DNA from: Desulfobacteraceae bacterium
Lineage (GTDB): Bacteria; Desulfobacterota; Desulfobacteria; Desulfobacterales; SG8-13
Assembly (NCBI GenBank): GCA_029287875.1
Contig: JARFQH010000226.1
Span: forward strand, 1-6,619
Direction: 5' to 3'
Length of the DNA stretch: 6,619 nt
Positions 1 through 5,836 of this stretch are shown piece after piece. Positions within the stretch are counted from its first letter, which is position 1, and each line of letters opens with the position of its first letter. Both the position numbers and the translations under genes were made by a program. The notes beneath the pieces are model-generated. The model worked only from the letters and a program-made list of their open reading frames with translations. It was not told the origin of the DNA and made no database searches.

Positions 1-830
1 TAGTCGTGTCCCTCGTCTCCGGAAGCATGGGAGATGACTAGCCGTGCTTTCATGCCGAGCCGGCTCACCAGTTCGATCGCATGTTCGATGCCCTTGCGTT
101 TGACCACCCGGGTCGGTTGAAGGATGAGTCGTTCATCCGGATCGAGTCCCAGCGCTTTGCGGACATCGCCGGCATATTCGTCCGGTGGCGAGGGGGGATG
201 TTCGAAATCCATCACGTTCGGAATGATGGTGGCCGATATACCCGTCCGGAGGCTGAGTTGGTTGCTCGCCGAGGAGTTAATGACAACATGGCGAATCGGC
301 GGAAGATGCGGCGGAAAAGCCATGTTGAGATAATCCCAGACGCCATTTGTCTTGAACTGCTGGCGCTCCCAGAAAAAATCGTGATGATGGGCGATGGTGG
401 GCAGACCGGTCTCCGCAATGATTTCGGTGATCGCCAGCCCGAGAGGGATGTTGAGCGGTATGGTCACCGAGTTTTCCGGTATCAGGAGATCGATGTTGAA
501 TCGTCGAATGAAATCGTATAGATGATCTTTAATGTGCTCCTTGAGGGCATGGATTTTGGTGGTCAGCTTCCGCTCTCTCACGCCGTTGGTGTCAAGAGCG
601 AAAGCGGTGTTGAAAATCGACCGGATTTCCGGGTGCAGAAAATGAGCCTCAGGAACCAGGAAGGACCGCGCAGGGTCCCGATCCAGCTCTCCGCCAAAAT
701 AGAAACACTGAAACCCTTCTTCTTCGAATACATTGGCCCATTTTTCCGTTTCCATCGAAACGCCATCGGTTCCGGCAAAACGGGTCGAGATGAATCCGAT
801 GTTGTGAACCTTGTCAAAGGGGATATACAT
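1..830 (-). CDS. GT4-like glycosyltransferase, paralogue A (C-terminus beyond window)
   Basis: This is a GT-B fold glycosyltransferase that should move a sugar from a nucleotide-sugar donor to an unknown acceptor in the cytosol. About 276 residues are visible. The N-terminal half starts with the Rossmann loop region ISTRFAGTDGVSME, followed by GELDRDP and the block PTIAHHHDFFWER. The donor-side half begins with LILQPTRVVKRKGIEHAIEL and is cut at the window edge near SGDEGHD, so the EX7E motif of the family lies outside. A hand alignment with the second minus-strand GT4 (2902-4143) gives 62 of 96 identical residues across the central block. ATG at 830 is chosen because it begins eight residues before the shared IGF(I/V)STRFAGTDG start; its ribosome site is weak (AGGCG). 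An in-frame TTG at 854 is a less likely start, and a stop at 860-858 bounds the frame. The gene is divergent from the phosphorylase gene. Family assignment is firm; donor and acceptor are unknown. Confidence 0.9.
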   Translation of the reverse strand, partial: MYIPFDKVHNIGFISTRFAGTDGVSMETEKWANVFEEEGFQCFYFGGELDRDPARSFLVPEAHFLHPEIRSIFNTAFALDTNGVRERKLTTKIHALKEHIKDHLYDFIRRFNIDLLIPENSVTIPLNIPLGLAITEIIAETGLPTIAHHHDFFWERQQFKTNGVWDYLNMAFPPHLPPIRHVVINSSASNQLSLRTGISATIIPNVMDFEHPPSPPDEYAGDVRKALGLDPDERLILQPTRVVKRKGIEHAIELVSRLGMKARLVISHASGDEGHD

Positions 831-902
831 GTCAACGCCTGCGCTTTCTGTCAATTGCTAAGGGACAATTCCCCCTCGAGGAGTTTGCGGGCCATCTTGG
901 TT

Positions 903-930
903 TAAATATTAAAAAACCCGGAAATGTCAA
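903..930 (-). promoter_or_regulatory. possible sigma-70 promoter for minus-strand glycosyltransferase A
   Basis: A perfect TTGACA reads on the minus strand at 930-925. Sixteen bases later comes TATTTA (908-903), which matches only three of six bases of the -10 consensus, within a very AT-rich patch (899-918) that stands out from its GC-rich surroundings. The position, about 75 bp before the start codon, is sensible. The weak -10 keeps confidence low. Confidence 0.25.
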
Positions 931-938
931 TGACATAA

Positions 939-1002
939 TCCAGCAGTTCTCCATAAAATCCGATCACCCGGCTCTATATAAAGAATCACCGAGAACCGCT
1001 GG
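939..1002. repeat. diverged interspersed repeat, copy 1 (possible remnant of a short coding sequence)
   Basis: Bases 961-1002 match 4361-4402 at 36 of 42 positions. With a three-base gap, weaker similarity continues leftward to about 939. Read on the minus strand, the core is QRFSVILYIEPGDR, against QRFSVNLYMEPGDR in the other copy. Five of the six mismatches in the 42 bp fall at third codon positions of that frame, as expected for a sequence that once coded for protein. In this copy the frame has no ATG between an upstream TAA inside the phosphorylase start region and the TGA at 929-927, so it is not an intact gene here. The repeat ends 39 bp before the phosphorylase start codon. Its nature is unresolved: coding remnant or dispersed repeat. 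Confidence 0.6.
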
Positions 1003-1028
1003 ACAAAATCCCGGTTCAGTTCACGGGC

Positions 1029-1034
1029 GAGGAG
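1029..1034 (+). promoter_or_regulatory. ribosome binding site of the sugar phosphorylase
   Basis: GAGGAG ends seven bases before the ATG at 1042. This strong Shine-Dalgarno match fixes the start of the phosphorylase gene. Confidence 0.8.
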
Positions 1035-1041
1035 AAAAGGA

Positions 1042-2724
1042 ATGCAGACGATTCTCCAGAGGATTTACGGAAAGCAAAAGGCCGCGGTCGCCGCCTCGCG
1101 GATTGCCGCCGTTCTGGATGTGTTTTCACCTCAACAAGCGGCCGCGCAGGCCGGCCCTCTCACTGAGGCGGATGCCATTCTTGTCACTTACGGCGACACC
1201 CTCACGCGAGAGGGGGAACGGCCGCTTTGCACCCTGCACCGATTTGCGACCCAACATTTCAAGGGTGTTTTTTCCGGGGTTCACATCCTGCCGTTTTTTC
1301 CTTATTCGTCGGACGATGGTTTTTCCGTCACCGATTTTTTTTCTGTCAGGCCCGACCTGGGGAGCTGGGAGGACATCCGGGCCATCGGCGGGGATTTCAA
1401 GCTGATGGTCGATCTCGTCGCCAACCATGTCTCCGCCGAAAGCCGCTGGTTTCAGAACTACCTCGCGGGTGAGAAAGGATTCGAGCACCTGGCTATTGAA
1501 GTCGATCCGGCGGCCGACCTCTCCGGGGTGACCCGGCCCCGCTCCCTGCCGCTGTTGACCGCATTTGAAAAGCATTCCGGGCGTCGGGTGCATCTGTGGA
1601 CAACCTTCAGCGCGGATCAGATCGACCTCAATTACGAGAGCCTCGACGTCCTCGAAAACATGGTGCGGGCCCTGCTCTTTTATGTGTCGCAGGGGACGCG
1701 GATCATCCGGCTCGACGCCGTTGCTTATGTGTGGAAGCAGATTGGAACCCCTTGCATCCACCTGCCCCAGGCGCACGATCTGGTCCGGCTGTTTCGCAAG
1801 GTCCTGGATTTCATCGCGCCCGGCGTGGTCCTGATTACCGAGACCAACGTGCCTCATGAGGAAAACATCCGTTATTTCGGCGACGGTCACGACGAGGCCC
1901 AATTGGTCTACAATTTCACCCTGCCGCCACTGCTCCTGTATTCACTGGCCAGGGGCGACGCCCGCGTGCTCTCCGAATGGGCGCAGACCCTGGCAACCCC
2001 CTCGGCGGACACGGCCTTTTTCAACTTTACCGCTTCACACGACGGCATCGGGGTGCGACCGCTCGAGGGCATTCTGACGGCAACCGACATATCATGGCTG
2101 GCTGATATCGTCCGGCGGAACGGCGGCAACGTGTCCATGAAAGGAAACCCGGACGGCTCGCAAAGCCCGTACGAACTCAATATCACCTACGTAGATGCGC
2201 TCAGAAATCCCGATCAGCCCGACGATCCTCTTCTCGTTTCGCGCTTCCTGGCCTCCCAGGCGGTGGCGCTGGTCCTGCCCGGTGTTCCGGCCGTTTACAT
2301 CCACAGCATCTTGGGATCGCGCAACTGGACCGAAGGGGTTCGGCAAACAGGACGGGCTCGAACGATCAATCGGCAGAAACTCATGGCCGACGCGCTTGCC
2401 GCGCAACTGGCCGATCCGCAAGGTTTTCGGGCGCGGATCTTCTTCCCTTATCTCGATCTGGTGCGCCTTCGAACACGTCAGCCCGCCATGCATCCGGCGG
2501 CCGGGGCGCAAATCCTCTGCCTCGACGATCGGGTTTTTACCGTAAAGCGCTTCTGCCGGGAGCAGACCCTTTTCGCTGTGACCAACCTTTCCGCCGACGC
2601 CCTGACGGTTGCATTGCCGGAGACGAAAGGCGATGGCGTCGTCACGGATCTCATCAGCCGCAGGCGGTTTCCTGCCGATGCGGTTCCGCTTTCTCCTTAC
2701 GGCATCCGTTGGCCGAGCCTTTAA
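1042..2724 (+). CDS. GH13 subfamily 18 sugar phosphorylase, probably glucosylglycerate phosphorylase-like
   Basis: This 560-residue cytosolic enzyme should cleave an alpha-glucoside with phosphate to give alpha-glucose 1-phosphate, with retention of configuration. The (beta/alpha)8 barrel is complete: HILPFFPYSSDDGFSV (81-96), LMVDLVANH (121-129), RLDAVAY with nucleophile D225, ITETNVPHEEN with acid/base E267, and ASHDGIG with transition-state stabiliser D334. SILGSRN (422-428) and a small C-terminal beta domain follow. No signal peptide or membrane segment is visible, as expected for a phosphorylase. The blocks VTRPR-LPLLT, LWTTFSADQIDLNY, GTPCIHL and ETNVPHEENI resemble E. coli YcjM (GgaP, glucosylglycerate phosphorylase) from memory. 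Sucrose 6F-phosphate phosphorylase, sucrose phosphorylase and glucosylglycerol phosphorylase share the fold and motifs, so the acceptor is not settled. The gene stands alone on its strand, divergent from one GT4 and convergent with the other. Confidence 0.92.
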   Translation: MQTILQRIYGKQKAAVAASRIAAVLDVFSPQQAAAQAGPLTEADAILVTYGDTLTREGERPLCTLHRFATQHFKGVFSGVHILPFFPYSSDDGFSVTDFFSVRPDLGSWEDIRAIGGDFKLMVDLVANHVSAESRWFQNYLAGEKGFEHLAIEVDPAADLSGVTRPRSLPLLTAFEKHSGRRVHLWTTFSADQIDLNYESLDVLENMVRALLFYVSQGTRIIRLDAVAYVWKQIGTPCIHLPQAHDLVRLFRKVLDFIAPGVVLITETNVPHEENIRYFGDGHDEAQLVYNFTLPPLLLYSLARGDARVLSEWAQTLATPSADTAFFNFTASHDGIGVRPLEGILTATDISWLADIVRRNGGNVSMKGNPDGSQSPYELNITYVDALRNPDQPDDPLLVSRFLASQAVALVLPGVPAVYIHSILGSRNWTEGVRQTGRARTINRQKLMADALAAQLADPQGFRARIFFPYLDLVRLRTRQPAMHPAAGAQILCLDDRVFTVKRFCREQTLFAVTNLSADALTVALPETKGDGVVTDLISRRRFPADAVPLSPYGIRWPSL

Positions 2725-2755
2725 GCGCCGCGGTCCTCCCCCCTCGCAAACTCTC

Positions 2756-2899
2756 AGTGTTCGTCTAGAAATGGTAGATTTCGGCTCCGGCCAAGACCGC
2801 AACGATCTTGCAACTGCAGGCGTAGCAGGGCTACGCCGAGGATTGCAAGGAGCGAGAACACCGGCCTGGGCCGAAAGATGCCGTTTATGGGCGGACACT
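2756..2899. repeat. 144-bp compound palindromic intergenic element (REP/MITE-like)
   Basis: The element nearly fills the 177-bp gap between two convergent genes and ends 2 bp short of the stop codon of the downstream minus-strand gene. Its outer arms, 2756-2792 and 2863-2899, are inverted copies with 27 of 37 pairs matching; most of the remaining pairs would be G-U wobbles in an RNA transcribed from the plus strand. The arms begin AGTGT and end ACACT, and include TTTCGGC-3-GGCC facing GGCC-3-GCCGAAA. Inside is a second hairpin: CTTGCAA (2807-2813) pairs with TTGCAAG (2843-2849), and GGCGTAG (2819-2825) pairs with CTACGCC (2831-2837) around the loop CAGGG. I see no coding frame that explains it, no clear target-site duplication and no T-run for a classical terminator, although the structure could still stop transcription from both sides. 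Confidence 0.8.
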
Positions 2900-2901
2900 C
2901 G

Positions 2902-4143
2902 CTAATGGTTGGCACCGAAGAAGTTGGCCATCAGGTTGTCCAACTGCCGCCGCAGCATGGCATAGGAGTAGTGCCGGGTGGCCACCGCATAGTTGTGCGA
3001 CGTCATCTGTACCCACCGGGCCGGCGATTCCAGCACTTCGCGGACTTGACGGACGTTCTTCTTGGTCAGATATCCGTCCATGACGATCAGGTCGAACCCC
3101 TTGGGCTCGATGTCCCGCACGAAGATGGCGTAGCGGTTGATGAGCAGGGGCTTCTTGAAATAGACCGCTTCCAGAAAGGCGTTCCCGAAGCCCTCGTAGA
3201 GACTGGGGTAGGTGATGAAATCCGCGTGGGCGTAGAGTTCCCAGATCGAGTACCCATTCGGGGTGCCCGGAATGCGGGTGCTGATCAGGCGCAGATCCAC
3301 ATCCCGTTCGGCAGCGTGTTCTTTGAGCCATTCGGCGTACTCGAAGCCCTCGTCGCCGGCCTCGTGGGAGATGACGAGCTTGTAGCGCCGGTCGCCGAGC
3401 TCATGGACGAGTTCGATGGCGTGCTCGATCCCTTTGCGCTGCACGATGCGCGTCGGCTGCAGAATCAGGTGATCTCCGGGGGCGAGGCCGATGTCGCGGC
3501 GAAAGGCCTTGGTGCGCTTTTCATCGATCTGCGGCGGGTTCTCGAAGTCGAACGCATTCGGAATGATCACCGATGAGACGCCGGTTCGCAGGGCCAGTTC
3601 CTCCTGGGCGGCGGTGTTGATGACGACGTGCTCGATGTTCGGCAGGTTGGGCGGAAAGGCCATTCGGAGGTAATCACCCACCGCGTTGACCGCGAAACGC
3701 GTCCGTTCCCAGTAGAAATCGTGATGATGCGCCACCGTCGGAATCTGGGTTTCCGCAATGGTTTCGGCTATGGCCAGCCCTAAAGGCACGTGCATCGGAA
3801 TGGTCAGCACGTTTTCGGCTACCATCATGTCGATTTGGAAGCGCTCGATGAACGCATGCAGCCCCTCTTTCAGAAAGGCCCGGAGGGAATGGATCGCCTC
3901 GGTCGTCTCCCGGCGGCGGCGTTTTTTACCGAATATCTCCGCGTCGATCACCCTGTTTTTCTCGTGCTGAAAAAAGGCTTCCGGAACGCTCAGGCTCCTT
4001 TCCGGGTCCCGGTCCAGTTCCCCTGCAAACCAGTAACAGCGGTGTCCACTTTTCTCGAGGGTCTCCGACCACTTGGCGGCCTCCAGGGAAACCCCGTCTG
4101 TTCCCGCGAAGCGGGTGGATACAAAGCCGATGTTTTTGCCCAT
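2902..4143 (-). CDS. GT4-like glycosyltransferase, paralogue B
   Basis: A complete 413-residue GT-B glycosyltransferase with no signal peptide or membrane span, so probably cytosolic. The N-terminal acceptor domain opens with IGFVSTRFAGTDGVSLE (5-21), followed by GELDRDP (41-47) and VAHHHDFYWER (137-147). The donor domain starts at LILQPTRIVQRKGIEHAIE (226-244) and carries the GT4 EX7E motif YEGFGNAFLE, with E317 and E325, which normally contact the donor sugar. ATG at 4143 is chosen because GGAGG lies four bases upstream and the protein starts with the expected first beta strand. The gene is the close paralogue of the truncated gene at 1-830. It converges with the phosphorylase gene and is divergent from the GT4/HAD pair. 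The conserved TDGVSLE-type start recalls, from memory and weakly, single-step mannosylglucosylglycerate synthases; donor and acceptor remain unproven. Confidence 0.92.
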   Translation of the reverse strand: MGKNIGFVSTRFAGTDGVSLEAAKWSETLEKSGHRCYWFAGELDRDPERSLSVPEAFFQHEKNRVIDAEIFGKKRRRRETTEAIHSLRAFLKEGLHAFIERFQIDMMVAENVLTIPMHVPLGLAIAETIAETQIPTVAHHHDFYWERTRFAVNAVGDYLRMAFPPNLPNIEHVVINTAAQEELALRTGVSSVIIPNAFDFENPPQIDEKRTKAFRRDIGLAPGDHLILQPTRIVQRKGIEHAIELVHELGDRRYKLVISHEAGDEGFEYAEWLKEHAAERDVDLRLISTRIPGTPNGYSIWELYAHADFITYPSLYEGFGNAFLEAVYFKKPLLINRYAIFVRDIEPKGFDLIVMDGYLTKKNVRQVREVLESPARWVQMTSHNYAVATRHYSYAMLRRQLDNLMANFFGANH

Positions 4144-4147
4144 GATG

Positions 4148-4152
4148 CCTCC
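4148..4152 (-). promoter_or_regulatory. ribosome binding site of glycosyltransferase B
   Basis: On the minus strand GGAGG ends four bases before the ATG at 4143. It is a good Shine-Dalgarno match, slightly close to the start, and supports the chosen start codon. Confidence 0.7.
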
Positions 4153-4174
4153 CGAGCGCTGCCCATTTTGGCTG

Positions 4175-4228
4175 TTGACAAACCGATATTCTTTATCTAT
4201 CTCAAAAGAATACCGATCATCGTGTCAA
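4175..4228. promoter_or_regulatory. inverted repeat between two facing TTGACA boxes; possible operator or promoter region
   Basis: TATTCTTT (4187-4194) and AAAGAATA (4205-4212) form a perfect 8-bp inverted repeat around a 10-base centre. Two further C-G pairs lie outside it (4184-4185 with 4214-4215) after one mismatch. The repeat is flanked by TTGACA on the plus strand (4175-4180) and TTGACA on the minus strand (4228-4223). No convincing -10 box stands 17 bases from either one (TATCTC on plus, TTGAGA on minus). An alternative minus-strand pair is TTGCAA (4236-4231) and TATTCT 17 bases downstream. A tandem CAAATTG heptamer (4226-4239) adjoins. The repeat lies about 40-70 bp upstream of glycosyltransferase B, a position that suits a transcription factor site. 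Confidence 0.35.
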
Positions 4229-4335
4229 ATTGCAAATTGGCGGTTGTCGACACAGAAATTTTCGGTGTAAACAAGAATCCCATAGATTACGACGGGTAAC
4301 CGGTTTTCAATCCCACCACGGCAGGACTAATGCGC

Positions 4336-4402
4336 TCAAACAGTTGACCACCTTAAACCCCGGTCACCCGGCTCCATGTACAGGTTCACCGAGAACCGCT
4401 GG
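4336..4402. repeat. diverged interspersed repeat, copy 2 (possible short coding remnant)
   Basis: This is the partner of the repeat at 939-1002, in the same orientation relative to its neighbours. The core 4361-4402 is 42 bp long and is followed by weaker similarity to the TGA at 4338-4336. Here the minus-strand frame has an ATG at 4434-4432, giving a 32-residue open frame ending QRFSVNLYMEPGDR plus eight residues. That ATG overlaps the start codon of the plus-strand glycosyltransferase in the palindromic CATG, and I see no ribosome site for it, so I do not call it a gene. The repeat ends 30 bp before the plus-strand start codon, so a role as shared leader or regulatory sequence cannot be excluded. 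Confidence 0.6.
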
Positions 4403-4432
4403 TGTCGATGATCTCCCTGCCCGGGTGGCGTC

Positions 4433-5836
4433 ATGAAGATCGCCTTTCTTCATTATCATCTCAAAACGGGCGGTGTCACCACTGTCCTGAGGGGGCAGGT
4501 CGCTGCCATCAGGAAGGTGTGCGACACCCTTGTTATAACCGGGGATCGCGCGGGGACCGTATTGCCCTGCGAGGTCGTGGAAATCCCCGAGATCGGCTAT
4601 GACCGGCCGGAGAGTCCACCACAAGCACCGGAACCAGTTGCCGACAAGATCCTGAAGGGGATTTCGAATGCATGGCCCAGCGGATGCGACGTGCTGCATG
4701 TCCATAATCCGACGCTGGCCAAGAACCGATGCTTTCTTCGAGTTTTAAACCGGCTGCAGCAGGCGGGGGTCCATCTTTTTTTACAAATCCATGATTTTGC
4801 CGAAGACGGGCGGCCGGGCGCCTACTTCCGTGAGCCCTATCCTGCGGACTGTCATTACGGCGTCATCAATTCCCGGGATCGTGAGATCCTCCTCAGGACC
4901 GGGCTCGACGCTGCCGGAGTGCACCTGGTTCCCAACGCCATCCAGCCCCTGCCGGTCGAAAGGCGCCGCCCCGAACCGCTCGTCCTCTACCCGATCCGCG
5001 CCATTCGGCGCAAGAACCTGGGCGAGGCCATCCTGTTGTCGTTGTTCCTGCGAAACGGCCAACGCCTGGACGTCAGTCAGCCGCCGAACAGTCCGCAGGA
5101 CATAGCGAGCTACCGGGCCTGGAAGCGTTATGTAAAGGAAAAACGCCTGAATGTAAACTTCGACGTCGGCCAGAAAGTCGACTTTTTCGCCCTGGTGGGC
5201 GCTGCGGCGTCGATGGTCACCACGAGCATTACGGAGGGATTCGGTTTATCCTTTCTCGAGCCCTGGACGGCCGGATTGCTGCTGTGGGGACGCAGGCTCG
5301 GGGAGGTCTGCCGGGATTTCGAACAAAACGGTGTCCGGCTGGACCATCTTTACGACCGGCTCGAGGTCCCATTCGACTGGTTCGATACGGACGCCTTTTT
5401 CCAGCGCTGGCGTGCGGCGGCATTGGCTGCCGCGGATGCCTACGATCACGCCCTCGCACCGGAGGCCGTGGATCGCAGCCTTACCTCCATGAGACGTGGC
5501 AAGATGGTCGATTTCGGCAACCTCGACGAAACGTCTCAACGGCACATCCTTTCGCGGCTGCTGACGGATGCGGCGGCGAGAGCGAAATTGATCACGCTGA
5601 ATCCTTGGATAGAGCACCCCGGGGTCGCATCGGAATCAGCAGAAATCATCACCAACAACCGCAAGGCAGTTGCAGATCGCTACGCTCCGGCACTTTACCG
5701 GGAGCGACTCTTGACGATCTATGACCGGGTTGCCCACCACCCGATTCGCCACCGGATCGACAAGCGGGTGCTGCTCGACGCATTTTTCGATCTCGAGCGC
5801 TTCCCGCTTCTCAAGTGGGGTGCTTATGACGGTTGA
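4433..5836 (+). CDS. GT4-like glycosyltransferase with C-terminal extension
   Basis: A 467-residue predicted cytosolic GT-B glycosyltransferase, clearly different from the two minus-strand paralogues. It opens with the Rossmann strand and glycine loop MKIAFLHYHLKTGGVTTVLR, has DVLHVHNPTLAKN (86-98) and LQIHDFAEDG (117-126) in the acceptor domain, and LVPNAI (165-170) at the domain junction. The donor side shows YPIRAIRRKNLGEA (186-199) and the EX7E motif TEGFGLSFLE with E268 and E276. About 120 residues after the GT core (from about 350) form a charged, probably helical extension ending FPLLKWGAYDG, with no family I recognise. ATG at 4433 is the only reasonable start, since an in-frame TGA lies about 20 bases upstream; the ribosome site GGGTGG (4423-4428) is weak. 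The stop overlaps the HAD start by 11 bp, implying cotranscription and translational coupling. Donor and acceptor are unknown. Confidence 0.9.
   Translation: MKIAFLHYHLKTGGVTTVLRGQVAAIRKVCDTLVITGDRAGTVLPCEVVEIPEIGYDRPESPPQAPEPVADKILKGISNAWPSGCDVLHVHNPTLAKNRCFLRVLNRLQQAGVHLFLQIHDFAEDGRPGAYFREPYPADCHYGVINSRDREILLRTGLDAAGVHLVPNAIQPLPVERRRPEPLVLYPIRAIRRKNLGEAILLSLFLRNGQRLDVSQPPNSPQDIASYRAWKRYVKEKRLNVNFDVGQKVDFFALVGAAASMVTTSITEGFGLSFLEPWTAGLLLWGRRLGEVCRDFEQNGVRLDHLYDRLEVPFDWFDTDAFFQRWRAAALAAADAYDHALAPEAVDRSLTSMRRGKMVDFGNLDETSQRHILSRLLTDAAARAKLITLNPWIEHPGVASESAEIITNNRKAVADRYAPALYRERLLTIYDRVAHHPIRHRIDKRVLLDAFFDLERFPLLKWGAYDG

Noticed and set aside
81..905. Two adjoining plus-strand open frames of 146 and 127 codons
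   Set aside because: Both are antisense to glycosyltransferase A. The minus-strand translation aligns with the paralogue throughout.
975..980. TATATA as -10 box of the phosphorylase gene
   Set aside because: No -35 lies at the right distance, and the bases belong to the diverged repeat, whose other copy reads CATGTA there.
1126..1902. 258-codon open frame on the minus strand opposite the phosphorylase
   Set aside because: It lies antisense to a clear GH13 gene with all catalytic motifs, its composition is unlike a real protein, and it has no recognisable domain.
2807..2849. Classical intrinsic terminator
   Set aside because: The stems are good, but there is no T-run after them on either strand; only a general role in stopping transcription is possible.
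2092..2898. 268-codon minus-strand open frame covering the phosphorylase end and the palindrome
   Set aside because: It is antisense to conserved phosphorylase sequence and reads through the palindromic element; low-complexity Arg/Pro-rich product.
2878..3576. 232-codon plus-strand open frame
   Set aside because: It is the antisense shadow of glycosyltransferase B, whose motifs and paralogue confirm the minus strand.
4245..4305. Short perfect palindromes TGTCGACA (4245-4252) and AACCGGTT (4298-4305)
   Set aside because: Eight-base palindromes are expected by chance at this density, and nothing else marks them as sites.
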